Part shown: positions 1-16,800 of the stretch, one piece after another | Position numbering within the stretch: position 1 is the stretch's first letter | How the letters are laid out: each line of letters starts with the position of its first letter | NCBI GenBank assembly: GCA_964017145.1 | Contig: OZ024850.1 | Span: 2,085,618-2,149,617 of the forward strand | Length of the DNA: 64,000 bases | Direction of reading: 5' to 3' | Origin: Agrocybe praecox | Lineage: Eukaryota > Basidiomycota > Agaricomycetes > Agaricales > Agrocybaceae | The notes under the pieces: model-generated | The model's database searches: none | Seen by the model: the letters and a program-made list of their open reading frames with translations, nothing else | Told to the model about the DNA's origin: nothing | Translations under genes and position numbers: made by a program

Positions 1-536
1 AGTTGTTGCTCTTGTGGACTGAGGTTCTATGATATCGTAGAGGTTAACAAATTATCCAAGTCACGGATGGAACAATGACACTTACGCTCAGGTCAACTTT
101 GTTACGTTGGAAAGGCAACATCTCAATCGGAAGGACTGATGAGTAGAAAAGACAGGCTAAGACAGCGGAGCGCAGTTGCTGAAGACGATGCGGTAACGAT
201 GATGATGGTTCTGAACGATGATATGCGATACGGGTCTACAGTAGTAATTAATATTCCCTTGGATCCCCGCAGTGACTCCGCATCGTGACTAACTTCACAC
301 CGGGTCATGCCGTTCAATGCCGACGGAAGAAACTTTTACACATAAAATAATTATTTAATTTATTAACACCTTGCAAAGTCTAGATCCGACAGGGCAGAAA
401 AAAGACATCCTGCATTTAAAGTTCAACATGTGTAGCGGGTAGAAAAGCAAGTAAAGAGAGAAATATGGACCTGTTTCAAAGTAGTTCACTCCCATAACTT
501 TTTCAGCATAGCTATTTTCTACTCGCTTTCCACGGT
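1..536. other. No recognisable gene
   Basis: Only short ORFs of about 60 codons on the minus strand occur here, without family resemblance or splice logic. The part next to position 537 is probably 3' untranslated sequence of the neighbouring minus-strand gene. The left end may hold the flank of a gene outside the window. Confidence 0.4.
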
Positions 537-1690
537 TCAAGACTCGTCTTCTGCGAAACAGTCGTCAGCCCATGAATCGAAGTCATTCTCGCCCGAGTCC
601 GTGAAATTCAGGCCAAAGGCCTCGAACCCATGATCATGTAGGGATTTTAAGCCAAAAGCAGAAACCAGACGAGGTTGCTCGTATGACCTGTTGGTATTTA
701 CTTCTTCATCTTGTCTCCTCTGGAAGGTCTGTGCATCACCGTAGTCTTCAAATTCCATTTCAATGTCCAGCTGACACTCTATATTGTTGTGTTGCACTGG
801 AGCTTCAAATGCGGCGTCCTTGAAATCGTGTGACTGAACTTCTGTATGGGTCAATGAGAGTTCTCTTCCCATGGAGGGCCAGTTACGATTTCCTTGGGAA
901 GCAGGAATGACGTCGGGTGACCAAGTATCAATAGGTTCGAGAGGCAATTTCCAGCCAATGGGAACATCGTTCTCGGCTGGTGTGGGTCCACCGACAGAGT
1001 GTTGACCACGGACCCAATCTTCGGAAGTAAGTTGGCTATAGGAAGAGCAATCTGAGAAAGAAGATAGGGCTTCTTGAAGTTCCCCGTTTTCCAGTTCATC
1101 TGCACATAAAAGCTCAGGCTTCGAATCATCAAAGAGCGCCGGAGACACAGAGCAATTGTCTTCACGATCCACCGAGCTGCCATTAAAAGATAGGTCAGAT
1201 TGGCAGGAAATAGCCTCGCATTCCCCGGACATGTAATCCAAATTGAGATATTCTAATTCAATGTCTTCATGACACAGTTCGTCACATCTAGAAAAAAGTA
1301 TAAGATCGAGACAAAAAATCCTCGCATAAATAAACGCACGTAGGGCCCTTTAGTAGCGCCGTGGCATTTGAAGGAGAGGTACAGTGCAAGCCGTCCAAGT
1401 TGGCGGGTTCGTCGAGTAAAGCATCCATTCCTTCGTTTTCACGTATGCGTAGTCGCGGAAAGCCCTGAAAACTCTATGAGTATGCAATGGGTAAAATGAC
1501 TAGTAGTCTGGCACACCCTGAATAAAGGGCGCCTCAGGCCGGAAATATAAATTCTCTCCATTGATGATAGGAAAGCTTTGTGGTCGTTTGTGTTGTCTTC
1601 ACATTCGTCTGGGTATCTCTCCGGTATCGTGTCCCCAAAGTATTCTGACAATTGCATAACAGTGCGTGTAGCAGCAGCTTTATTGGACAT
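537..1690 (-). CDS. Hypothetical acidic protein, three exons
   Basis: I do not recognise this protein. The model is complement(537..1287, 1340..1464, 1517..1690), 349 residues, with GTGTGC and GTGCGT donors and TTTTCAG and TTCTAG acceptors; the sum is divisible by three. The start is the ATG at 1690 (MSNKAAATRTVMQLSEYFGD), the first Met of the open frame. The N-terminal 60 residues look ordered; the remainder is rich in Asp, Glu and Ser and probably disordered, ending in DSWADDCFAEDES. No membrane segment or catalytic motif is visible. The acidic, Ser-rich C-terminus would suit a nuclear or regulatory protein, but that is only a guess. Confidence 0.6.
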
Positions 1691-1973
1691 TGCACAACAC
1701 TAGATCATCAATCAATACAGATGCAGAAAACGAGGATCAAAACGAAAACTTTTCAACCTTCAACAATTTTGCGCATGTATTCTTGAACTCCGAGCGTGGG
1801 GATCGAGCTACCATGCGGTCAATCGCAGAATAGATTGGATTAAAAATGTTTCGTTCCGTGTCGAGTTGCTGACTCGAAGAATGATTGTTAAGGGTATTTT
1901 AATTGGTTAAAATCTTTACCTTGGACCAAGCACCAAAAATAAAGGGGTAACGTCTGCATGGAAGATAGATCGC

Positions 1974-2821
1974 TTAAAATAATAGTAAACAGTTAAAAGG
2001 AAGCCCGTACCTTACGACGTGGAATTTGACAAACTTTTCAACGACGATATTTACCAAAGTTAAATAAGATAGAGAGAGCTGCCTTGAAAAGGGATGTATG
2101 CTAGCATTTATTAGGTTGTTTTGCTGTGGGTCATCGCAGGGTTTTATTTCCCAGATAAAATTGACATCAAAACCAGATAGTTCAGCCCCAGGTTTATGCA
2201 AAAAACCTGTGGGCATAGGAAGGGGTCGAGAGCCCTTGCATGAGACTAAACTTGGTTCAGCCATGTATTGTGTACGAGAGAGAATGAAAATACAAGTGAA
2301 TTGACCAGTGCTTTCAGAAACACAAGGATCTGATAAGACATGTACCCCGAGCTCCTCTGCATGCTATGGACACGCGCAGTGAGTCTAGAGTGCGAATAAC
2401 GGTGAATGTGAGCCGCAGTAAATGTCGTTACCAGACGAAAATACTCCAAGAGATGATGAGCCACACAAGAGTTCTGAAGATCTCCTGGAGAAATTCTTTC
2501 GCCGTTGAGCATGCCGGAAATAGTGATGACTAGTTGCGGTGCAAGGAGCACGCGGATACCATCCGGAAGGCCCATTTTTTTGACATACACAATTTCAGAT
2601 TGTTGCCCGACTAGGAGACGATGTCGAACAAGAAGAACTAGAGAGCAAGACTCAGAGGTTGCTTGAATTTTTGACTTGAATGATACGGTAGGCATGGATA
2701 GACATAGACAGAAGTCCAGAGTGCACTGGATTGCTGTGTGGTTGTAAATCAAGGGGATGTCGGCGTACTTTATGTGGCCGGTTAAGACCGAAAGTAGACT
2801 TAGCAATATATTTATAATCAT
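1974..2821 (-). CDS. Two overlapping hypothetical ORFs, doubtful gene
   Basis: The minus strand holds an intronless 191-codon frame (2246..2821) and a 96-codon frame (1974..2264) that overlap by a few bases in different frames. The second begins MAEPSLVSCKGSRPLP and reads like protein through about 55 residues. They could be two exons of one gene joined by an intron I could not place, or two spurious frames. No family is recognised. The long uninterrupted frame in a genome where coding exons are usually short argues weakly for a real gene. I assign no function. Confidence 0.25.
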
Positions 2822-2961
2822 TTAACAGATTAACGATTACAACTAATCACAGCCCCTTTGGGCCAACCGAAAGCTCAGCCACAGCCGGATTCGCCTTTAT
2901 CTCTTGTCCCTTCATCACCTCCGTTTCGTTCGAGCGGTCTCCCCGCAGGCGTCAATTTGCG

Positions 2962-6998
<4,037 letters not shown>

Positions 6999-7106
6999 TC
7001 CCCCTATGTAACTCGACGTTTGTGTAGTATTTTTAATTTGCTGATTCGGTCCATGTATACCTGAATATTTGTTTTCGCACTTTGAAAATCAACGAAAATC
7101 CCCCAA

Positions 7107-7457
7107 TCATGATTCATTCCTATTATTAGTGTTTGGTTTTGCTGTAATAACATGACTGCCGGTGCCAGGCAAACCAAGTTGTTCTTCGAACTCCTCCATA
7201 TCTTGCCCCGAAGTACGCATGAGTTGATAAAAACTGTGCCACAGGGAAGCAATCGTGTCGTACTCCTTAGTCATTCCTAAGACCTCTTCAAGCTTGCGAT
7301 TCAGCACATTGGTCGATGAGAGGAGTTCCTCAAATCCCTATCGAATATTAGTCAATCAGAAATGCACAAGGAAGCTCCGCAATACCGCTGTTATTTCTCT
7401 TGATAGCCTGTCGCGCTCTCTATCGAAGAAACTTGGTTCTTCGTCCTGCTGAGACAT
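7107..7457 (-). CDS. DAD1: DASH/Dam1 complex subunit Dad1
   Basis: Small outer-kinetochore protein of the DASH complex, which couples kinetochores to microtubule plus ends. Two exons, complement(7107..7337, 7386..7457), 100 residues. The start at 7457 gives MSQQDEEPSFFDRERDRLSR, then the splice joins ITA to GFEELLSSTNVLNRKLEEVL. The conserved Dad1 core continues as GMTKEYDTIASLWHSFYQLM. A short acidic and Asn-rich tail ends in NNRNES. Family length is usually 80-110 residues, so it appears complete. It is tail-to-tail with PKC1, about 110 bp apart. A CACGTG motif lies about 140 bp upstream of the start. Confidence 0.93.
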
Positions 7458-7595
7458 ATTACTCCGTCTAGGATTTCCTCGTTGTGATCTGGCCTCTCGA
7501 ATTAGAGAGGCATACAAGTGGTTCAGGTACAACCTCTGTCCTGCCCATCGATCAATGTCCTAATTTGTCGACTTCAACAAAACCACTCATTTTCC

Positions 7596-7601
7596 CACGT
7601 G
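7596..7601. promoter_or_regulatory. CACGTG E-box upstream of DAD1
   Basis: The 397 bp between DAD1 and the next minus-strand gene (stop at 7855) contain one palindromic CACGTG, about 140 bp upstream of the DAD1 start codon. CACGTG is the core bound by fungal bHLH factors of the Cbf1/Pho4 type. Function is inferred from position only. Nothing else is recognisable in 7458..7854 apart from AT-rich stretches. Confidence 0.3.
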
Positions 7602-7854
7602 ATTAAGACGCGCCAATTATAAATTTAATTATTCAAATACTTAGGAGCGCGCCAGTGGCGAACAAAATTTGCGACACATCTCTTTCAAAGTTAGTACATT
7701 TGGCAGGGGTACTTTGGATAGTGCATAGGCAAAACCCCAAGGATTACAGGACGAGTAACCGTTGTGTACTTGATTTACATAGAAATTTCGACTCGTTAAA
7801 TGAAATTATGTAGGTCTTCATCTTACTTACATCTTCAGACAGCAGCCGTATAAC

Positions 7855-9028
7855 TTAGCCATCAAACATGGTACCATCCATGCGCACTCCAAAGTTCTGC
7901 TTAACATCCATTCCAAGTAATTTCATTCTACCGACCTGGGATACGCATAGTAAGAAGATTGTATGGCGCTAGAAGGAAAAGAGAGAAAACTTACCTCACT
8001 GCGCTCTTGTTGGACTTTTCTCAGCTCCATCAATTGTTCCTTACTCATGTACGTGTCGTTGTCAGTCAGTTTTTTCTTGTGAGCACCGCTGACGGCTTTC
8101 ATGTCGGCTTCGAAGTCATATGAATCATTCACAGGAGGTAGGTATTCTCCCTGTCGCAAGGCTGCCATACGCCTGTCATAGGCCTCCATATTGTAGTACT
8201 TCTCGTGAGGAAGAGTTGCTTCATAAAAAGAGAGTCAATGAGTATTCTAAGTGAGCCATGGATAAAGGGAATAACCTGTGTTATAGTCTTCAACGAAACG
8301 GCTGAATTCCTTCTTTTGTTGTTCTTTAGTGATAGTTTCAGGATTTACTTTGCGTTCCTCGACGAGCCAGGTATGGAATTCTTGACTTTTGGTGAAAATG
8401 CTGGAGTGACATATTATTTAACGTCACCTTGAATAAGGAATTAGAAATTTCACGAACTCAATATCCGTTATTATCCCAAATTTCCCCCAATGTGGTGCAC
8501 TTCCTTTATCTTTACCTTTCTTCTTCTACAACGGTTGATATTATCAGCCAATTGAAAGAAATACTGGTTATAAGTACATACTTTTTCTTTACGCTCTTTC
8601 TTCTCCCTTTTCTTTTCTTTTCTGCGCTCTTTACTTTTTGACCGCTTCCCATCCTTGTCGTGACGTTTCTCCTTCTTTCGATGTGACGTATCTTCTCCGG
8701 ACTCAGACGAACTGGAGACCGACCTGTCTCTTCGTCTCTTTGCAGGCTTCCTTTCTCTTGAACGTGAACGAGAATTAGAAGGCGTTTTCCTTGTCCTTCC
8801 CTTATCTTGAGACCTGGACCTAGACCGACTGGGAGAACGAGAGTCATGTCTTCGATGTCTCTTCCTAGCGGGACTCCTACTGCGCCTTTCGTGTGACCGT
8901 GTCCGCTCACGATGTGAGGTCTTCGGAATGTCGGCATGTGCACTCCTCTGCACATCAGTGTCAGTGTCGAGACGTCGCCTCGGCGACCTTGAACGAGACC
9001 TGGAAGAATGTCGTCTGTCTCTAGGCAT
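7855..9028 (-). CDS. SR-rich nuclear protein, style cell-cycle inhibitor 1-like
   Basis: Five exons, complement(7855..7935, 7995..8218, 8276..8400, 8428..8525, 8582..9028), 324 residues. The N-terminal ~150 residues are an RS/RE/RD domain (RSRSRSPRR, SRSPSRSRSRSQ) passing into a Lys/Glu/Arg stretch, typical of nuclear RNA-processing factors. The C-terminal part has the conserved blocks HWGKFGIIT, EFHTWLVEERKVNPETI, EDYNTATLPHEKYYNMEAYD and GMDVKQNFGVRMDGTMFDG. These match a small eukaryotic family that includes plant SCI1. Its molecular role is unknown to me beyond a likely nuclear or splicing link. The start at 9028 (MPRDRRHSSRSRSRSP) is the first Met. It is divergent from the RasGEF gene with 179 bp between start codons. 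Confidence 0.8.
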
Positions 9029-9207
9029 ATCTCAGTTGTGAAAGGCTGAAGCGGCAGTGTGAGAATATCGGCACTTAGGGGATGCATGAATTATGTAATC
9101 TGTGCCTCGTCGCATTTGGTGAGCTGACTTGTGAAGTGAGCCTGTACCTTGATATCCTTACCTCTCTCTCTTTCTCTCTTCCCTTTCCGTTCCTTTACGA
9201 GAGCGCT

Positions 9208-12200
9208 ATGGCTACAGCAGTGTATGCCCACTCGTATGTGTCGGAATCCTCAAGGACAAGGACCTCATCAACCTCCTCCAACACCACTCCCACAAGTCAA
9301 GCCCAATTGCTGGCTTTGCAACAGCAAGACGACGAGCAAGTTGCTGAAGAGCAATATAACACCCTATTTTGTCGTGCGCTATACGACTATGAGGCACAGG
9401 ATCCCTCAGCACTTTCGTTTCGAACGGACGACATCATAGAAGTCTTGACTCAACAACCGTCGGGATGGTGGGATGGGTTGCTTGGAGAGGAACGGGGTTG
9501 GTTCCCTTCCAACTATGTGACTATCATATCGGACGAGGAAGCAGAACTTGCCTTCTCCCAGGCCGAGTATCCTACTTTGGATGGTCAAAACCCCGGATTA
9601 CAACCTAGTACCGGGGAGACCGCGATGACGCCAGAAGTTCAGTCAGAGAATGAAGAATGGCTCAACAACGAGGTTTCGCTTCGCAACGGACATCATGAAG
9701 CTAACGGTACCAAAAATGTCAATGGTAATCAACCAAGTGATTTTTGGATTCCAGAGGTTACTCCGGACGGTCAAGTAAGCAAACGTGCATTTCTCCAGGG
9801 ACATTGTCTAATGAGACCGTAAAGATATACTATGTCAACACTCAGACAGGTCAACGCTCCAGAGATTTGCCTCAGGAGGCAGAGGATGAAATATCTGATA
9901 GCGAACTTGCTGGTCTTACGTCACAACCAAGTTCGCGATCTGGGACTTCCGCCGGATTAGCTTTTGGACCCAGTGATACAACGCAACCGCCACTGGCCTT
10001 GGAAGACGTTGCCAAATCAAATAGTACAGCTGAGGTTTGGGTAAAGAAATTGGCAGACGATGGTGTTTCGCACTATTACGAAAACGCACTCGACGGCAGA
10101 ATTCAGTGGACAAGCCCAGATGGAGTGGAAGGCAGTACAATTAGAACGAAAACCTCATTTCCCTCCACCATTTCTCGTCAGCCTGATACATCGAGACTCA
10201 GCGTATACTCTGATGACTCCGATATTCAACCCTTTGAACATTTGCAACGACCCCGTCAAAAGAATGGAAGTTCTCACCCTGCGCTCCCATCTTCTACATG
10301 GCCTGAACAAAACCAAGAGGCACTTATGGAATTGACATCCGCTGAACGCATTGCGAAGTCCCTACAACAAGCTCTGGAACCTCCACCCCCAGGCGACATC
10401 ACAAATCTTTCTAGTGTGGCTAAAACTGCTATCCGCTCTGTTATGGACAACGTCAAGAACGGTGGAGTTAAACGTCGACTTGAAGACGACCAGAAGATGG
10501 ACACGCTGATATACAGTGCTGTTCTTGCTGTTAGGAATTTATTATACATGGCATCCTCCCCACCCCAATCTTCCGTTACAAATCTTCCAGGCGTGCTTCG
10601 GGATCGGGATGGCAGATCCACTAGTTCGCAGGATTTGCTTAAATCTGCGCAGCGAAAAGTAACAGCTACTCTTTCGAGGCTAGTTCTGAGTGCTCGTGCC
10701 ATGCAGTACGACTCCGGTTCTCAGGTGCTCGACACCCTTAACAGAATTGAAACCGATTCTGAAGAATTGGAGAAAGCTATTGGCAAGTTCCTCGATGTTC
10801 AATTAGAGGAACAAAACAAACATAAGATAAATCCCCAATTTCCCAAACGATTGCATGGAGTTTTCACAACCGCTAACTTAGGACTTGGCCTTGTTGGTGG
10901 TGGGGTTGCGGGTTCGTGGAAGGGCTTTGGGTATGTCTCAACCGTCGATGAAGCTGGAATGCCACAAAAAGTATTAGATACAGAAGTGGTTTCTGAAATC
11001 AGTATATCGATGGATAAATTAAAGGAACGGATATCGGCTTTAAATGAAGCCCTCCGCATGCAGACAGTTAATTCAGGTAAGTCCTCTTTATTTATTTATA
11101 TAATTGTTTGCTCATCGGTATCTGTACAGTCAAACAAATTCGAATTCGGGTGCAAGAATTGGTCACTCATATCTCCGCATTTTTGACTTTAATTGCTGAT
11201 GTCCATGTCGCGCGGCATGTCGACATCGATGGTATCAGTCAGTCTGGTGACGCAACTACCAATGACCAGTACTTGCAGTCAGTGGACAAAGCAAGGCAAC
11301 TTATCCGAACACTCGAGGCTATTACCCAATCCATCTACGACGATAGTTCTGCTTTACTATCAACCACTCAGACACTCAACGATCGAAGCCAGGGTCAAGA
11401 TCCCCCCCACGGCGAACAGGAAGAAAAGTATGACCTTCTGGATCATCTTTCTTCGTCATTGAGCACCAACTTCGCTCAACTTCAGCAACTCTTCGAGGGA
11501 CTATTGTCGGTCGGCCATGAGCAAGCTGACATCGCTCAAGGGGATTATAACGGGTCTATCGAATGGCGCATGTCACGTCTGAGTATGATCAATGACCACT
11601 TTGGCGGAAGCGCTCACGATCAATACAAATCTTCTGAAGCCTACGATTCGGGCAATGAAGATTTGGATTTGGTCGATTTTGCGGACGTAGTAGGAAGGTC
11701 TACATTCCGGAAACAACAACAGGCTGCCGCTGATTCTTCGTACGAGTCGTTCCGGGCTCCCTCTGATGCGCCGGAACGGGAATCACAAATGTCTATGGAT
11801 GACACCCTAGTAGCTCGTTCCTCTGTCGACCTCCATGAAGACATTCCAAACAATGCCGGCGCACTGTTTGAAGACGAGGGTAAATTTTCTATGTCGATTG
11901 CTCAATCCTTCCTTACTGACGCCTATCCGACAGTTCCTCCGGCCAAAGCTGCCCCTCGCCCTGCTGGCGCTAACAAACTGAAAAGAATCTTAGGCGATGA
12001 GTATGCAGATAAAGTGGCTGCCGACCTCCAGCCTTGGTATCTCAGACCCAACTATTCACCTTCTGATATCATCATCGAGGCTGATGGCTCTGTGCGTGGA
12101 GGGACCGTCGCTGCGCTTGTGGAACGACTAACAGCGCATGAACAAGTTGGTTAGTCTTTTAACTCATGCATGCATGTCGTGCCATTAAACCTTTTCATTA

Positions 12201-13663
12201 GATACTAGTTTTAGCAAAGCTTTCTTAATGACTTATAAATCCTTCACAAGCCTGGATGACTTATTCGACCTGCTGGTCGCCCGTTTCCGAGTCCAAGCCC
12301 CAGAAAACCTAACTCCCGCAGAACGGGAAGAATGGGGGAAATTGAAACAGCATGTCATCCAAGTTAGGTAAGTCATAAGTCAACTTTTTTTTAACTCTTG
12401 AAGCCTCTTTGTTGACGATGATACTTTCAGGGTTATGAACACGATGAAATCCATGGTTGTTGAGGATGGTATCCTCGAGAAAGAGGATATGTATATCCTG
12501 GAAAGAATGAAGGAATTCATTTCAACCGAAGACGTGTCCAAATTCGTTGCTGCCAAACACCTTATGATCCAAATCGAGAGAGTGGTATGTCTGATGCACG
12601 TTGAGATGCCAGTTGATGATGCTTACGGTTGATTAGCAACGGCAAGGTGGTGAAGCCAAGACGCTTGTCTCTACAACTGTGGGGACCGCTCCACCACCTA
12701 TTTTCCCAAAATCAGGGAAAAGATTGAAACTTCTTGATATCGATCCACTAGAACTCGCTCGCCAATTGACCTTGATTGAGAGTAATTTGTATCAGAAGAT
12801 CAAACCTATGGAGTGCTTGCAACGATCTCGGGAGCAGAAGACCGAGAACGTCGACAATATCACAACTGTCATCCAAACCAGTAATCGAGTATGTCATTGA
12901 CTTTGCGAGGTCTACTGTATACTTACACCAATTTTTAGATTGCTGATTGGGTTGCAGAATCTATTCTAAGCAAGGAAGATTCTCGTCGACGTGCTCAGGT
13001 AGTAAAACATCTAATCGCCGTAGCTGACGTGGGTTGTGTTTTTCTGTCTCTATTGTGCCCCACTAACGATAGTCTACAGAGATGTCGCACACTGAACAAC
13101 TTCTCCACTATGATCGCAATTACTTCTGGGCTCAATACTCCTCCCATCCGACGATTAAAACGTACATGGGAACAAGTTAGCCAGCGATTTATGGCGCAGT
13201 TTGGAGCGTGTGAAATGACTATCGACAGCAACAAAAACTTCACCAAGTACAGATCACTGATGGCTAATGTCACACCTCCATGTGTCCCTTTCATTGGTAT
13301 TTCATATTCCCTCCAATTTTTCTGAATCCTATATGCTCATGTTCTTTGGCAGGTGTTTTCTTGTCAACATTGCAGTTCATCCAGGATGGCAATAAAGATT
13401 TCTTACCAGAGGGGAACCTAGTCAATTTCCGCAAGCGCCAAATGGCGTCTGAAGTCATCAACGACATCAAACGGTGGCAAGCTCAGCTATTCAATTTTAC
13501 TGCTATTCAACCTGTCCAAACGTTTATCATCGATTCTCTGAACCAATTCAGCGATACGCGAGCATCGAGTGATCATTTCTGGGCCTTGTCACTAGAACGA
13601 GAGCCGAGAGAGCGCGAGGATGAAAAGATGGCTCGCTTGTTACAAGAAAGCGGATTTTTGTAG
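9208..13663 (+). CDS. CDC25: Ras guanine nucleotide exchange factor (Cdc25-like)
   Basis: Activates Ras by catalysing GDP release, upstream of cAMP and MAPK signalling at the plasma membrane. Exons 9208..9774, 9825..11076, 11130..12149, 12202..12367, 12431..12584, 12637..12888, 12939..13028, 13080..13296, 13353..13663; 1342 residues. Domain order: SH3 (about 53-108, ALYDYEAQDPSALSFRTDD ... GWWDGLLGEERGWFPSNYV), a WW-like segment spanning intron 1 (FWIPEVTPDGQ/IYYVNTQTGQ), a second WW-like segment (SHYYENALDGRIQWTSP), a long helical middle, RasGEF_N (SKAFLMTYKSFTSLDDLFDL) and the RasGEF catalytic domain (DIDPLELARQLTLIES, ADRCRTLNNFSTMIAITSGL, PCVPFIGVFLSTLQFIQDGN). Exon 3 ends with donor GTTAGT, which restores the frame into RasGEF_N. 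The start at 9208 is chosen because upstream sequence looks untranslated, although the frame stays open to 9082. Confidence 0.94.
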
Positions 13664-13840
13664 CTTTTGTTGCGTCTTCGTGTGTTTCGTATCTTCTTTG
13701 TCCACAAGTGTGGATATGCTGTGTTCTATTATGTATATGTACAACTAGGTTACCATGGTTTCATCGCTGTTTTGTTTACTTCATTTTATTCGTATCGTAC
13801 TTGCGGGCTATAGCATAAAAGACTATTTTGCGACATCTTC

Positions 13841-16800
13841 CTACCGTTTTAGAGTCCTTTGTTTCTCAGCAAACTCGACGATTTTACGGTCAACAAACAT
13901 CCCCTTGCGATCACGAACAGCATCCATGTAACCCTTTGCAATATTAGAGCGGTCTGCTTTTTCTCCTAAATCTTCCAGCTCCTCTTCTGTCGTCGGCACC
14001 CAGAAAGGGTCAAGATCGAGTAGCTCATATCTAATGTTTGAAAGACATCAAGCTATGAAAGTCAAGGGCATTAGCAGATAACTCACCCACTGAAAATCAA
14101 TTGAGGACTCGCGGCTCCAGAGGTCCGTGTTCGGATATCTTTGGGTATGACCATGAGTTGCAGTGTCCCAAATTTATTTAAAAAAATAACTCGCCATCTG
14201 CAAATCCGAAACTCTCGACTACAGGCAGCAAAGCAGATACATTGAAGAATGTCGTCCCTTCCTTCATTTCTTCTGCTACAATCCTTCCACGTCGCTTAGC
14301 AACGACACCGTAGACCTTTCCAAGGACATCGGCTATGTGTTGAGTCGCTTGAATATGGAAGCCTACATGAAGATAACATCAGAGAACCTACTGGAGGCTT
14401 GTATCTCACAGCTATACATAGCTAGCATCAATCTAGGTGACCAGTCCAACAGTCCATTTCGACATGCATCCTTAACAGCAGAAATGAGGGATCCGGTCAC
14501 TTGCGACATACGATTTTGCTCTGCAACGAGAAAATTCAGGATGAAGACATCAAAGTCAGTAGGTGTAAATATACCTATCTCTTTCTCCAGTGCTTCCGTG
14601 TTCACATTCACTTGTTCTACGAAGTATGCCAACCCCTCTACTGGTTCAGCACACAAAGGTCCTTGGAACGTGGCAATTTGGAAACCTGTTTCTATGTGAT
14701 TGTCGAAGTCACGTATTACTTTCTCAATTTCTACGGCATTCTCATCCGAGTTTGTCCCTTGCATTTTGCGCCTAAGTCTAATAATACAGAGGGTTAGCAA
14801 AGACAAACATGACCATAAATTTTTGGATATCACTGACGAACTGTACGGCTTTGGTTTTCTGGAATCGATCAATAAGCAAGCCCCTGCTTTTTGCGGTCCA
14901 AATGCCCAAGTCTTATCAGCTATACCTTCCCATTCACCTCCCACTTCTTTACATTTCTGTGCAAACATATCCCAGAATTGTTCAGGAGTTACGGTCGCCT
15001 TTCTAACAACGTCACCGTAATTTTCTCCCTCTTCGCCTTCTTCTTCTAAAGCATGACCTTGCTGAACTTTTCGATCATGTTGCATAGTCTTCCATGTTGT
15101 CAAATTTTCCAGTATGAAGTCGACGATAGGCTTGGGAAGGGGGCTCGCCCTGATGGTAAAGGAAACAACTTGCTGCGAACTGGCGCCCTTGATAGTCCCA
15201 CGGGGTGCATTTGGGGTCTTTGTTGAGGCCATGTCTGCAGACAGACGCGTTCTTTCAATTACACGTTCAACACAACTTTTTGGAAGAGGTCTTACCTTGT
15301 CCTTTGACAGCAGTTTCACGGAACGGGACGATGGGCTTTGACGCTTGGATTTCCACTTTTGCAAATCTTTCGCGAAGATCTTTCAAGCATCGCTGTCGGC
15401 AAAGCGGTAAGTTTCGGTATGTAATTTAGACGTCGAAGGTAAGCGTACCTCCAAATGAAGTTCTCCAGCAGTTAGGATAACGTGTTCTCCCGTCTGTTGC
15501 TGGAATGTCTCTACACATGGATCGGACTGGCTGAGGAGTTTTAAGCCTCTGACAAGCTTCGGCATATCTGCAGACTTGACCGGTTCCAAAGCGACTCGGA
15601 CGATAGGAGCTGCCTGCATGAAAGGTCAGATGTCGCCGCACAGAATTAGTGGTGAATGAGGCATACCGCTCGATTTACTCCACCAAGATTGATAAGAGAA
15701 TCTTTATCGTCTTCAGGATTTGAGTCTTCATTAATCCCAACTTCTCTAGGGGCGCATAGGGTAGCACTTCTCCACACCTTCGATTCTAAGCCTTTGATAG
15801 CGAAGATATTCCCGGCGTGTACCTTGGAAACTGGAACTAATTCTCGGCCCATCATCACGTATAATCCTTCTACTGTGGCCGTCAAAATATATTTCGCGTT
15901 ACTTGGATGGGTAGGACTTAGTTCTGCGGCGTATTTCGGAAGGAGTGCATAGACGGTCGATCCTACACGAATTGTTCCAGAATAAAGTCGAGAAAATCCG
16001 AGGACGGTTTCTGCAGCTTTTGTTTCTTCTTGCACTTCTGCTGGCTTAGCGTCTTCGCTATCGATCGGCCGGCCTGGTTCTGTAGGAGTTTCTCCATTCT
16101 CAGCTGCTAGTCGTGCAGCTCTCGCTTCCCGGGCCTTCTCTCTCATCTCCTCTGCAGTCAAAGCTCTCTTTTTATTCTCAGGAAGATCTTTAGTAGATAC
16201 CGCAAACATCTTGCTGACATAGGCAACTACGCATGCATCGGGAGAAGATTTGGACGCATACAGGTCTTCTTCGAGTTTATTTTTTGGTGGAGGTATCGTG
16301 TCGTGAATATCTGGATGTATCATCTTGGGTATTCTAGTGGCTTGTGCCACTGGTGGGGCTGGAACAATGTCAATAACTGCCTGGATGATGGATGTAGATA
16401 ATGATAGCCATTGTGTAAAGATAAGGGAGAGGAGATGTCGGGTATCTTTCGACTTGATGTCTCGCGGAGGAATTTTGAGATCGAGAGTAGTTACAATCTT
16501 GGCTACTTTGTCTGGATTGCTGTATAATTCTGTTAGAGAAAGTTCTGCAAGAAAGTGGTTTCGAAGAATTGCTTACGGATTCATAACCACAGCATCATAA
16601 ATGGCCCAAATATTATCGAGCACGAATTGGACAAATAGCGGTTTGAGAGTTCTCCCACGGAGGTGCTTGTAGCTGATCACCCTTTTTGTCTTGGGGTCGA
16701 GGAAGAAATCTCCCCATAGGACTCTCCGCAGATTAGCCTCCTTGATGCCCAACTTTTGCGCATATAACTGTGCAAATTTCCCCACTCGGAAACCCCAGCC

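Noticed and set aside
14778..14837. Continuous reading through an EFL1 intron
   Set aside because: The 60-nt segment is open and in frame by chance, but has a GTCAGT donor, a TTATTAG acceptor and no family similarity; it is treated as an intron.
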